A DNA stretch of 5,481 nucleotides from positions 1 through 5,481 of the forward strand of contig JAPLER010000338.1 of NCBI GenBank assembly GCA_026391115.1, written 5' to 3'. The notes under the pieces were generated by a model that ran no database searches, was not told the DNA's origin, and was given only the letters and a program-made list of their open reading frames with translations. This DNA is from Bacteroidota bacterium. Its GTDB lineage: Bacteria; Bacteroidota; Bacteroidia; Chitinophagales; Chitinophagaceae. Made by a program: the position numbers and the translations under genes. Numbering within the stretch: position 1 is the first letter of the stretch; every line of letters starts with the position of its first letter. This document shows positions 1-5,481 of the stretch, piece after piece.

Positions 1-225
1 ACGTTGTATCCAAACCCTGCACATTCAACTATTAATCTAACTGTTAAAACATTGGTTGGTAGTGGAAGTATTGTTGTAACAGATCTTTATGGTAAAACAG
101 TTAAACAACAACCATTAAGTATGGGTACAAATACTATTAACGTATCAAGCTTTGCCAAAGGAATGTACTTAGTAAGTGTAATTACAGAAACTGGTAAACA
201 AACACAAAAAGTAGTGGTGGAATAA
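1..225 (+). CDS. C-terminal end of a T9SS-secreted protein (type A sorting domain), 5' partial
   Basis: The frame is open from the first base, so only the last 74 residues are visible. They form a Por-type secretion C-terminal sorting domain. It opens with LYPNPA, continues with a strand ending VTDLYGK, has the loop FAKGMYLVSV and finishes on KVVVE just before the TAA stop. In this family (type A CTD) the domain directs a protein already in the periplasm through the type IX secretion system, and is normally cleaved off as the protein is attached to the cell surface or released. The functional part of the protein lies outside the window, so its activity cannot be named. The ATG-like reading of the start would be wrong: codon 2 is TTG inside the domain, not an initiation codon. 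A terminator follows 33 bases after the stop, so this is the last gene of its transcript. Confidence 0.9.
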   Translation, partial: TLYPNPAHSTINLTVKTLVGSGSIVVTDLYGKTVKQQPLSMGTNTINVSSFAKGMYLVSVITETGKQTQKVVVE

Positions 226-258
226 TTAAAATAAACCCTTTAAATCACTCAATATATA

Positions 259-289
259 GCCTCAAAGTATTTTGCTTTGAGGCTTTTTT
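259..289 (+). terminator. Intrinsic terminator of the T9SS cargo gene
   Basis: A perfect 9-bp stem, GCCTCAAAG (259-267) with CTTTGAGGC (275-283), closes a 7-base loop and is followed by six T (284-289). It lies 33 bases after the stop codon of the secreted protein. This is a textbook rho-independent terminator on the plus strand. Confidence 0.92.
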
Positions 290-557
290 ATAGTAATAAA
301 ATACGATTTAATAACTTTAGACTGAAAACTGAGGAACATGTGTTTTGATATTGTAGTATAGATTTTTTGTAGCCAACCTATTTCTGTTTATGTTGTTGAG
401 TATTTCTACTATTTTTTAACCCTTATACTTACTATTTCGCATTTGTTTGATTAGGCACAGCAAGTAAGATATTGACAACAATAAATTCGATGTAGCTTAA
501 AAAAGTCAACAAAGTTTGTAAAGTAAAAGCCACTCTTATTTTTACTAATAATTGACT
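290..557. other. Gene-poor AT-rich spacer, possible small-RNA region
   Basis: No open reading frame of useful length is present; the only ATG-led frames, near 339 and 390, end within ten codons. No tRNA fold, tmRNA or rRNA signature was seen. No exact TAnnTTTG promoter element was found. TTGAC (472-476) and GTCAA (505-509) form a weak inverted pair. The stretch ends directly at a plus-strand terminator that no recognised gene explains, which suggests an untranslated transcript could end here. Boundaries of any such RNA cannot be set from sequence alone. Confidence 0.4.
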
Positions 558-582
558 AATCCCTTATTTAAGGGATTTTTTT
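558..582 (+). terminator. Intrinsic terminator without an upstream gene
   Basis: AATCCCTT (558-565) pairs perfectly with AAGGGATT (570-577) around a 4-base loop, and a run of seven T spans 576-582. The polarity is plus strand only: there is no A-run before the left arm to serve the other strand. The preceding gene already has its own terminator at 259-289, so this one must serve another transcript or act as a backup. The right arm and T-tract are nearly identical to those of the terminator at 3656-3679. Confidence 0.82.
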
Positions 583-606
583 GTGTAGTTAATACAACCA
601 TTTTTG
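580..606 (+). promoter_or_regulatory. Possible Bacteroidota-type promoter overlapping the terminator tail
   Basis: TTTG at 580-583, formed by the end of the terminator T-tract, could be the -33 element. CATTTTTG at 599-606 differs from the TAnnTTTG -7 consensus only at its first base. The 15-base gap is shorter than the roughly 19 bases usual for this promoter class, which weakens the call. If used, transcription would start around 611-615, just ahead of the inverted repeats and about 190 bases before the response regulator start codon. Confidence 0.35.
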
Positions 607-623
607 TATAGTAAAATAGTAAC

Positions 624-684
624 AGACTTATTAGTCTAAGGAGGTTTTAAAGTCCAATATCCTTTTTTTCTTTTGAACCTCCTT
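624..684 (+). promoter_or_regulatory. Two abutting inverted repeats, possible structured leader RNA
   Basis: The first hairpin is AGACT (624-628) with AGTCT (633-637) around a 4-base loop. The second begins on the next base: AAGGAGGTTT (638-647) pairs with GAACCTCCTT (675-684), using one G-U pair. After one mismatch, AAAG (649-652) pairs with CTTT (670-673), enclosing a 17-base pyrimidine-rich loop. The left arm with its preceding T, TAAGGAGGT, is a full complement of the usual 16S rRNA 3' tail. No start codon follows it at translation distance. There is no T-run directly after 684, so it is not a simple terminator. It could be a riboregulatory leader of the signalling operon, part of a small RNA, or an operator. 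The pairing is directly visible; the function is inference. Confidence 0.5.
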
Positions 685-802
685 CTATTACAGTTTGAAA
701 CTATTTTTTAAAACCCGGTGTAGATATTTGTTTTATAGTTCTTCTTAACAGATGGTTGAAATATAGATTTTGAAAATATTGTCTATTGCATATCTTCGAC
801 AA

Positions 803-1432
803 ATGATAACAGTTGGCATTATTGAAGACGACCCTAGTTTAAGAAGAAATTTTGAAACATTTCTTTCTACACAAAAAGACACTAACATCTCCTTTAGCTT
901 AAACAGTGTTGAACAATTTTTACAAAACAAAAACAATTACGAAGAGCCTCTTGTAGTCTTTTGTGACTTAGGATTGCCAGGCATTTCGGGAAAAGAAGGT
1001 ATTACTTATATACGTCAGTTTTGGAACGATGTATATGTAGTGGTTATAACAGGCAACGATGATGAAGCTGTTATTTATGATTGTATAGAACGTGGTGCGA
1101 ATGGTTATATGCTTAAACCTTTTAAACTAGATGATTTACTAGGGCATATTGAGATAATAAGAAATGGTGGTACTTTATTATCGCCACAAGTTGCAGCAAA
1201 ATTGTTTAAGCAAATACGCAAACAATCGAGTGCAATTGAAATTGGCGATTATGGATTAACAACAAGAGAAAAGCAAGTTGTTGAAGAGCTTTTAAAAGGA
1301 ATGACCTATAAAGAAATTGGTAATGTACTTGCCATATCTTCAACAACTGTAAACGACCATTTAAAAAATGTATATAGAAAAATGGGCGTGAGAACAAAAT
1401 CGGAATTGATGAGAATGATTTTGAAAACTTAA
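803..1432 (+). CDS. NarL/FixJ-type (LuxR-family) response regulator
   Basis: A 209-residue, two-domain transcription factor of the usual length for its class. Residues 1-118 form a receiver: acidic pair D9/D10 after the first strand (VGIIEDD), phospho-acceptor D55 in FCDLGLPG, T83 (VVITG) and K105 in MLKPF. Residues 152-206 form a LuxR-type helix-turn-helix, with LTTREKQVVEELLKG, the recognition region TVNDHLKNVYRKMGV and a final helix. Phosphorylation should switch DNA binding; the target genes are unknown. The ATG at 803 is chosen because it puts the first receiver strand at residue 2, as is normal. A TTG at 770 would add eleven residues unlike the family. The sensor kinase gene begins 3 bases after the stop, so the two are almost certainly co-transcribed. 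All key receiver residues are present, so it should be functional. Confidence 0.93.
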   Translation: MITVGIIEDDPSLRRNFETFLSTQKDTNISFSLNSVEQFLQNKNNYEEPLVVFCDLGLPGISGKEGITYIRQFWNDVYVVVITGNDDEAVIYDCIERGANGYMLKPFKLDDLLGHIEIIRNGGTLLSPQVAAKLFKQIRKQSSAIEIGDYGLTTREKQVVEELLKGMTYKEIGNVLAISSTTVNDHLKNVYRKMGVRTKSELMRMILKT

Positions 1433-1435
1433 AGA

Positions 1436-2533
1436 ATGAAACAAACAACTAAAATAATACAATCCAATTTTGACTTTACACAAGACTTAGATTTTGTTTT
1501 TGAAGCAACAGGATTGGCAATTTTAGTTGAAGATACCCAACAGAATATTATACTTACTAATACATTGTTTTGTAACTTATTTGATCTAAATACAAAACAA
1601 AATAAACTCATTAACACAAGTAGCCTAGCCCTGTTTCAACAGATAAAGAATTGCTTTAAAGACCCAGAAAAATTTGAGCAGCAAGTAGCGGCACTTACAG
1701 AGAAAAATAGCATTGTTACTAATCAATCATTTGCATTAATTAATGGCAAAAACATAAAGCAAAACTATTATCCATTATTTAAAAATGATACTCATAAAGG
1801 ACATATATGGGTATATGAGTCATTACAAAAAGCAGCATCTAGCGTATTGGCAAATTCAAGTTTTAAAATAGAAAATGCACTACATTTTTTGCCCAATGAA
1901 ATTGCGATTTATAATACTGATTCGCAAATTATTTTTATAAACAAAGCCTACATTAACAATTCAGAAAAAAGAAATTGGGCAAAGGAAAATACCTTGCAAC
2001 AATATTTTAGTTATGAAAACTTACCTATAGAAATTGCAACGACTAGAGAACATTATTTCAAACAAGCAATTCAAACTAAAAGTGCTGTAAGTTGGCAAGA
2101 AACAAACCACCCAAGCTACTTAACTTTTTTAAGAACTTGCTACCCAATAACCGATGAATTTAAAAAAGTAACGGCCATTTTAGAATTTTCGAATGATATT
2201 ACTCAGCAGAAAAAATTAGAACTAAAACTACAACAAGCAGTAGATTATTTTTATAATACTTTAAACAACGTAAGTAATATTGTTTTACAAACAGATGAAA
2301 AACTACAACTACAATTTTTAAATAATTATTGGCAAAATATTACAGGACAAAATACCCAAGCATTAACAGGAAAATCTGTATTCGAAATACTAGAAATAAC
2401 ACATTACGAGTTATACCAAAAAGTATTTAGCATTTTAAATAATAACTCCAAAAAAGAAACTGGTGAAATTGCAATTGAAGATAAAGACAAGAATACAACT
2501 CTTAGAACTGATAAAAAAAGAAAAAGAACTTAA
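1436..2533 (+). CDS. Multi-PAS sensor part of a histidine kinase, frameshifted before the kinase core
   Basis: The frame encodes 365 residues with three PAS-like domains and no membrane segment or signal peptide, so it is a cytoplasmic sensor. PAS1 spans about 20-130 (FEATGLAILVEDTQQNIILTN onward, closing at YYPLFKN...IWVYES). PAS2 spans about 146-256, ending in the typical FSNDITQQKK exit. A short coiled linker, LELKLQQAVDYF, leads to PAS3 from about 272 (NIVLQTDEKL, then YWQNITGQNTQALTGKSVFEIL). PAS3 stops after EIAIEDKDKNTT: its last strands are absent and the frame runs into TAA after a basic tail, KKRKRT. The kinase core continues in another frame from 2463. Removing one A from the A7 tract at 2513-2519 would join both into a 594-residue protein with the usual KEKELNELKS helix before the His box. 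The ligand or cofactor of the PAS domains cannot be told. The ATG lies 3 bases after the regulator's stop codon. Confidence 0.8.
   Translation: MKQTTKIIQSNFDFTQDLDFVFEATGLAILVEDTQQNIILTNTLFCNLFDLNTKQNKLINTSSLALFQQIKNCFKDPEKFEQQVAALTEKNSIVTNQSFALINGKNIKQNYYPLFKNDTHKGHIWVYESLQKAASSVLANSSFKIENALHFLPNEIAIYNTDSQIIFINKAYINNSEKRNWAKENTLQQYFSYENLPIEIATTREHYFKQAIQTKSAVSWQETNHPSYLTFLRTCYPITDEFKKVTAILEFSNDITQQKKLELKLQQAVDYFYNTLNNVSNIVLQTDEKLQLQFLNNYWQNITGQNTQALTGKSVFEILEITHYELYQKVFSILNNNSKKETGEIAIEDKDKNTTLRTDKKRKRT
2439..2533 (+). other. Frameshift interval in the sensor kinase gene, with an A7 tract at 2513-2519
   Basis: The sensor frame stays open until TAA at 2531-2533, while the kinase frame is open from 2439, just after its own TAA at 2436-2438. 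The frame change therefore lies between these points. The strongest candidate site is GAT followed by seven A and then GAAAAAG. Deleting one A gives KKEKELNELKS, matching the linker normally found before SHELRTP. The change needed is +1 (or -2) relative to the sensor frame, so the well-known dnaX-type -1 slip on A-AAA-AAG would go the wrong way. A sequencing or assembly error, a real mutation, or slippage could each account for it. Confidence 0.75.
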
Positions 2534-3221
2534 CGAGCTTAAGTCTGCTTTTGTAAATATGGTGTCTCATGAATTAAGAACACCATTAACAGTGATATCA
2601 TCTAGTGCAGAAATATTGGAGCTTATGCTTAAAAGTGGCAAAGGTTATAACGATGTATCTATTTACACACAACAAATAATAGATGAAGTAGAAAAGATGA
2701 CTGCTTTTATGCAAGATTTATTAATGATAAGTAAAATAGAATCTGGCAAAATAAATATAAATCCAACTAAAGAAAATATAGTAGCATTTGTTAAAAGTGT
2801 TATCAATAAAGGCTTTGCACCACATAAAGATGGCAGAATTGCTAAACTTGATGTAAAAAGAAAAGAACACACAGCAATTATAGATATTACATTACTTGAA
2901 CATTGTTTACAAAATATTTTGGCAAATGCGTTTAAGTATTCCGTAGGAAAATCAAATCCAGTTGTTCGTATTGGATTTTCAAAAAACTACTTTACCATAT
3001 CAGTTGTAGATGATGGCATTGGAATTCCAAAACAAGATACACAAAAATTATTTACTTCATTTTTTAGAGCTAGCAATACTGGCAATATCTCAGGCACAGG
3101 CATTGGTTTAATGGTTGCAAAATATTTTACAGAGCAACATAAAGGTTATATTACTTTTAAAAGCAAACCCAATGTGGGCAGCATTTTTACAATAAAACTT
3201 CCTTATGCTACAAATGAATAG
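2463..3221 (+). CDS. Histidine kinase catalytic core (HisKA and HATPase_c), out of frame with its sensor part
   Basis: The open frame gives up to 252 residues from a GTG at 2463. That start is nominal: the frame is more likely the continuation of the PAS protein. A helix rich in K and E (residues 15-28) leads to the H-box MVSHELRTPL with phospho-acceptor H36 (codon 2568-2570). A HisKA dimerisation helix pair follows to about residue 92. The HATPase domain has an N-box (LEHCLQNILANAFKYS, N151 and N155), a G1 box (VVDDGIGIP, 181-189), an F-box region (LFTSFFRA) and a G2 box (GTGIGL, 211-216). It closes with GSIFTIKLPY. All ATP-binding and phosphotransfer motifs are intact, so the domain could be active if translated. 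It ends in an 8-base overlap with the receiver gene. Whether it is made alone, as a fusion, or not at all is unresolved. Confidence 0.88.
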   Translation: MKLQLKIKTRIQLLELIKKEKELNELKSAFVNMVSHELRTPLTVISSSAEILELMLKSGKGYNDVSIYTQQIIDEVEKMTAFMQDLLMISKIESGKININPTKENIVAFVKSVINKGFAPHKDGRIAKLDVKRKEHTAIIDITLLEHCLQNILANAFKYSVGKSNPVVRIGFSKNYFTISVVDDGIGIPKQDTQKLFTSFFRASNTGNISGTGIGLMVAKYFTEQHKGYITFKSKPNVGSIFTIKLPYATNE

Positions 3222-3588
3222 TAAAACTATTTTGGTAGTAGAAGATGAACCTTTCATCTTAAATAATATTTGTACTATACTAGAAATAAGTGGTTATAGC
3301 TGTTCAAAAGCAGGTAATGGGCAAGAAGCTCTTGAAGTTTTACAACACCAAATACCTCAACTAATTTTATGCGATGTAATGATGCCTGTAATGAATGGTT
3401 TTGAGTTGCTTGAACATCTACAATCTTCTGAGAACTTATCTTCAATACCATTTTGTTTTTTAAGTGCAAGAGCCGATGTAATTGATATTGATAATGGATT
3501 ATCTATTGGAGCTAAAGCATACATTACTAAACCTTTTTTAGCTAAAGACCTATTACAAACTGTGCAAAAATTATTGGGCAATATTTAA
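3214..3588 (+). CDS. Stand-alone receiver protein (CheY-like response regulator)
   Basis: A 124-residue single receiver domain with no output domain. Visible features are the acidic cluster E10-D11-E12 after ILVV, phospho-acceptor D54 in LILCDVMMPVMNGFELL, S84 in FLSAR, and K106 in YITKPF, followed by a final helix. The protein ends right after this helix. Such proteins act as phosphate shuttles or sinks, or signal through protein contacts. The ATG at 3214 is preferred because it starts one short lead before the first strand and overlaps the kinase stop (ATGAATAG, 8 bases), suggesting coupled translation. An ATG at 3205 would add only MLQ and cannot be excluded. Its position next to the kinase suggests it is a phosphotransfer partner, perhaps equivalent to the attached receiver of a hybrid kinase. 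Confidence 0.9.
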   Translation: MNSKTILVVEDEPFILNNICTILEISGYSCSKAGNGQEALEVLQHQIPQLILCDVMMPVMNGFELLEHLQSSENLSSIPFCFLSARADVIDIDNGLSIGAKAYITKPFLAKDLLQTVQKLLGNI

Positions 3589-3655
3589 TTTTAATTAATA
3601 TTTTCCTTAAAATTGCATTTGTACAATTACCCTAATTTTATTTTATAGCGAATCT

Positions 3656-3679
3656 ATCCTTTATTCAAGGGATTTTTTT
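3656..3679 (+). terminator. Intrinsic terminator of the two-component operon
   Basis: ATCCTTT (3656-3662) pairs with AAGGGAT (3667-3673), with one T-G wobble and a 4-base ATTC loop, followed by T to 3679. It lies 67 bases after the receiver stop codon and marks the end of the signalling operon. A smaller inverted pair, AATTG and CAATT, lies upstream around 3611-3628 and has no clear role. Confidence 0.8.
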
Positions 3680-3703
3680 GTTTTAACACCTATGTTACTT
3701 TTG
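3677..3703 (+). promoter_or_regulatory. Bacteroidota-type promoter for the Sel1-repeat gene
   Basis: TACTTTTG at 3696-3703 matches the TAnnTTTG -7 consensus of the Bacteroidota primary sigma factor exactly. TTTG at 3677-3680, at the end of the preceding terminator's T-tract, may be the -33 element, although the 15-base gap is shorter than the usual 19 or so. Transcription would begin near 3708-3710, giving a leader of about 40 bases before the ATG at 3749. Confidence 0.6.
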
Positions 3704-3748
3704 CAAGTAATCTAGATGTATTATAAATACATCGTAAAACAATTTGAT

Positions 3749-4270
3749 ATGAAACAATTATTATTTATTGTGTGTTGTTGTTGTGTGTTTTCTAGTTTTG
3801 CAATAACACCAAATACAAAACAACCAAGAGCCAAATACTCAACTAAAAAAGTATATGAGCCTGCTTACGACAGTGCATATATTTATTACACTAAAGGTTG
3901 GGAATCTTACAAAGCACAAGATTTTGGAGCTGCAAGGTATTATTGGGAACGTGGAGCCAATTGCAACAGTAATATTCCTTCACGTTATTCATCTGCATTT
4001 AGATTGGCTTTAATGCATCAAAATGGTGAAGGTGTTGGTGTTAATAATGAAATTGCTTTTTATTATTACAACTTGGCTTATGCCAATGGTAAATCAGTAG
4101 GTAATGTAGATGCTACAAAAAATATTGCTTCGTATTACGAAAGTGGCATTGTGGTAGCAAAAGATAACAGAAAGGCATTGGAATGGTATTTAAAAGCAAA
4201 AAGACAAGGTAATAAATACTGTGATGAAGATATTGCAAGAGTAAGACAAAAAATTGCACAGAATCTATAA
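3749..4270 (+). CDS. Small exported Sel1-like repeat protein
   Basis: A 173-residue protein starting with a short signal peptide: K2, a hydrophobic core LLFIVCCCCVF, and a likely signal peptidase I site after SSFA (A18). The four Cys lack a lipobox, so a lipoprotein is unlikely. The mature part is mostly alpha-helical Sel1/TPR-like repeats. A degenerate unit spans 47-71 (YTKGWESYKAQDFGAARYYW). A clear unit spans 83-114 (AFRLALMHQNGEGVGVNNEIA...YAN), and another spans 121-154 (NIASYYESGIVVAKDNRKAL...AKRQG). Such repeats make protein-protein contacts; the partner is unknown and no enzymatic residues are apparent. The ATG at 3749 is chosen over one at 3716, because the upstream eleven residues are polar and would bury the signal peptide. 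It appears monocistronic, with its own promoter candidate and terminator. Confidence 0.83.
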   Translation: MKQLLFIVCCCCVFSSFAITPNTKQPRAKYSTKKVYEPAYDSAYIYYTKGWESYKAQDFGAARYYWERGANCNSNIPSRYSSAFRLALMHQNGEGVGVNNEIAFYYYNLAYANGKSVGNVDATKNIASYYESGIVVAKDNRKALEWYLKAKRQGNKYCDEDIARVRQKIAQNL

Positions 4271-4290
4271 TAACTATCTGAACTAATTTA

Positions 4291-4320
4291 AAATAGTCGC
4301 CAATTGGCGACTATTTTTTT
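4291..4320 (+). terminator. Intrinsic terminator of the Sel1-repeat gene
   Basis: AAATAGTCGCC (4291-4301) and GGCGACTATTT (4306-4316) form a perfect 11-bp stem around AATT, and the T-tract runs 4314-4320. It is the strongest terminator in the window and lies 20 bases after the stop codon. The RDD gene begins 47 bases beyond it, so that gene probably has a separate promoter. Confidence 0.95.
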
Positions 4321-4366
4321 GGTGGCATAAAATAATAGACGATTATTGTATTGATAATTTGATGTA

Positions 4367-5170
4367 ATGTCTAAAATAACTGTTCCAACAAGTTTAAATA
4401 TTAATCTAGAATTTAACTTAGCCCCTTTCCATAAGAGATTTCTGGCTTGGTTAATAGATGTAGGTGTATTGTTTTGTTATTATCAAGTTATTTCATTAAT
4501 TGTTTCTCCACTAGAAAAAAAAATTGATATTGAAGGAACAGCCAACACGCATTGGCTTGAGTTAATTACATTGCTTCCTGTAGCATTTTATCCTTTGGTT
4601 TGTGAATACACAATGAAAGGGCAAACTATTGGTAAAAAATTAATGAAAGTTAAAATAATTAATGAAACTGGTGGCAATGCAACACTTAGTCAATATATGT
4701 TGCGTTGGCTAATTCGTGTTGGTGATTTTTATCTAGTAATTATTATGTTATTGTTTATTGCATTGGGGCCAATTGGATTTGTTTTTCTTTTCTTTTTTGG
4801 ATTTGTAGGCATTCTTGCTTTTGTAGATTTTTTGTGTATGATTATTGGCAAAAAAGGACAAAGATTAGGAGACATTGCTGCTGGTACACTTTTAATAAAC
4901 ACCAAAACACAACACGTTTTAAATGAAACTGTTTTTATGGAAGTTGAAGATAATTATACAGTTCAATATCCTGAAGTAATGAAATTAAGCGATAGAGATT
5001 TGAATACTATAAAAAACATTCACAACACATTAATTAAAAAATATGATTTTTATTTAGCAGAAAATACAGCCACTAAAATAAAATCTGTTTTAAATATTTA
5101 TAGCAATAAAGCACCAATAGATTTTATAGAAACTGTTTTAAAAGACTATAATTATTTAGGCACAAGATAG
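4367..5170 (+). CDS. RDD-family integral membrane protein
   Basis: A 267-residue inner-membrane protein. The RDD signature is visible: FHKRFLAWLIDVGVL, with R24 and D31 at the start of the first membrane helix (about 26-47). A second helix spans about 62-82. Then comes the conserved cytoplasmic segment GQTIGKKLMKVKII (85-98), two further hydrophobic stretches (about 120-138 and 139-160), and the closing motif RLGDIAAGTLLI (166-177). The family's function is mostly undefined; some members have been linked to ion transport. A soluble tail of about 90 residues (178-267), charged and predicted helical, follows the membrane domain; nothing in it is recognised. The ATG at 4367 is the only sensible start, since an ATG at 4362 runs into TAA after one codon. 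The usual Bacteroidota partners, such as a SpoIIM-like gene, are not next to it here. Confidence 0.87.
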   Translation: MSKITVPTSLNINLEFNLAPFHKRFLAWLIDVGVLFCYYQVISLIVSPLEKKIDIEGTANTHWLELITLLPVAFYPLVCEYTMKGQTIGKKLMKVKIINETGGNATLSQYMLRWLIRVGDFYLVIIMLLFIALGPIGFVFLFFFGFVGILAFVDFLCMIIGKKGQRLGDIAAGTLLINTKTQHVLNETVFMEVEDNYTVQYPEVMKLSDRDLNTIKNIHNTLIKKYDFYLAENTATKIKSVLNIYSNKAPIDFIETVLKDYNYLGTR

Positions 5171-5192
5171 TTAAAAGAATAAGATATTTATT

Positions 5193-5481
5193 TCAAGCAT
5201 AATACAATAAATTTTGTAGTTTTAAACTTGCTATTCTAATACCATTTTCTACTGCATTTTCAATCGATACATTATTTAAATAAGCACTAAAAAAGCCAGC
5301 CCAAAAAGAATCTCCAGCTCCTGTAGCATTTTTTACTTTTATATTATGTGCTGCAATAAAATTCCAGCTTAATAAATTTGTTTTAAAGTAAACACCTTTT
5401 GAACCACAGGTTAAACAAATTGCAGTTGCATTAATAGTGCTTTGAAATTGCATAGCTTCATCTTCGCTGATTTGTTTATCT
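5193..5481 (-). CDS. PfkB-family carbohydrate/nucleoside kinase, C-terminal part (5' partial)
   Basis: The minus-strand frame is open to the window edge, leaving 95 residues plus stop; the true start lies beyond 5481. The visible part carries the PfkB second signature, NATGAGDSFWAGF, whose GAGD supplies the anion hole and the catalytic Asp (codon 5310-5312). Upstream lie ICLTCGSKGVYF, the strand and glycine turn of the nucleotide-binding region, and ISEDEA, resembling the NxxE/EDEA segment of the family. The family phosphorylates sugars or nucleosides (ribokinase, fructokinase, adenosine kinase) with ATP. The substrate-determining N-terminal lid is outside the window, so the substrate is not assignable. 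It converges with the RDD gene, with only 22 bases between the stops. Confidence 0.88.
   Translation of the reverse strand, partial: DKQISEDEAMQFQSTINATAICLTCGSKGVYFKTNLLSWNFIAAHNIKVKNATGAGDSFWAGFFSAYLNNVSIENAVENGIRIASLKLQNLLYYA

Noticed and set aside
764..772. TAGATTTTG just upstream of the response regulator as a -7 promoter element
   Set aside because: It has one base too many between TA and TTTG (or a mismatch at the last base), and no TTTG lies at a suitable distance upstream. It cannot be excluded but is not supported.
770..802. TTG start at 770 for the response regulator
   Set aside because: The extra eleven residues precede the first receiver strand without resembling the family. 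The ATG at 803 gives a normal N-terminus.
2510..2525. Programmed -1 ribosomal frameshift (dnaX-like A-AAA-AAG) in the kinase gene
   Set aside because: A -1 shift moves the ribosome into the third frame, not into the kinase frame; a +1 or -2 change is required.
3357..3581. Minus-strand reading frames opposite the receiver gene
   Set aside because: They mirror the strong receiver-domain coding on the plus strand and show no recognisable protein features.
3757..3802. Lipoprotein signal in the Sel1-repeat protein because of the CCCC run
   Set aside because: No lipobox with G, A or S before a Cys is present; the Cys residues sit in the middle of the hydrophobic core, and SSFA gives a plausible ordinary cleavage site.
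4341..4366. Promoter for the RDD gene from TTGTATTG or ATAATTTG
   Set aside because: Neither matches TAnnTTTG well; the second lies too close to the ATG to leave a normal leader. No confident promoter could be placed.

Overview
The window looks like a piece of a low-GC genome from the phylum Bacteroidota. It starts with the end of a type IX secretion (T9SS) C-terminal sorting domain, a signal confined to that phylum. The DNA is strongly AT-rich, genes start without Shine-Dalgarno sequences, and at least one upstream region carries a TAnnTTTG-type -7 element. Genus cannot be assigned from this sequence.

Layout, left to right. (1) 1-225: C-terminal end of a secreted T9SS cargo protein, closed by a strong intrinsic terminator (259-289). 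(2) 226-802: a 577-base region without a recognisable protein gene. It holds a second terminator (558-582) with no gene in front of it, a possible promoter, and two abutting inverted repeats (624-684). The larger repeat pairs a consensus Shine-Dalgarno sequence with its complement. (3) 803-3588: a compact two-component signalling operon. It encodes a NarL/FixJ-type response regulator, a cytoplasmic multi-PAS sensor histidine kinase and a stand-alone receiver protein, and ends at a terminator (3656-3679). (4) 3749-4270: a small exported Sel1-repeat protein with its own promoter candidate and terminator (4291-4320). (5) 4367-5170: an RDD-family membrane protein. (6) 5193-5481, minus strand: C-terminal part of a PfkB-family sugar/nucleoside kinase, convergent with the RDD gene.

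The signalling operon probably works as a phosphorelay or branched pathway. The kinase would autophosphorylate on the His of its SHELRTP box and pass phosphate to the DNA-binding regulator upstream, the lone receiver downstream, or both. The kinase gene is broken in this sequence: the PAS half (1436-2533) and the catalytic half (2463-3221) lie in different frames. A single surplus A in an A7 tract would explain it. The third PAS domain also lacks its last strands at the same spot, so an out-of-frame internal deletion is an alternative.

No CRISPR array, insertion sequence, tRNA or rRNA was seen. The most unusual items are the split kinase and the structured, possibly RNA-coding region in front of the operon. 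Nothing here clearly amounts to a wholly new system.
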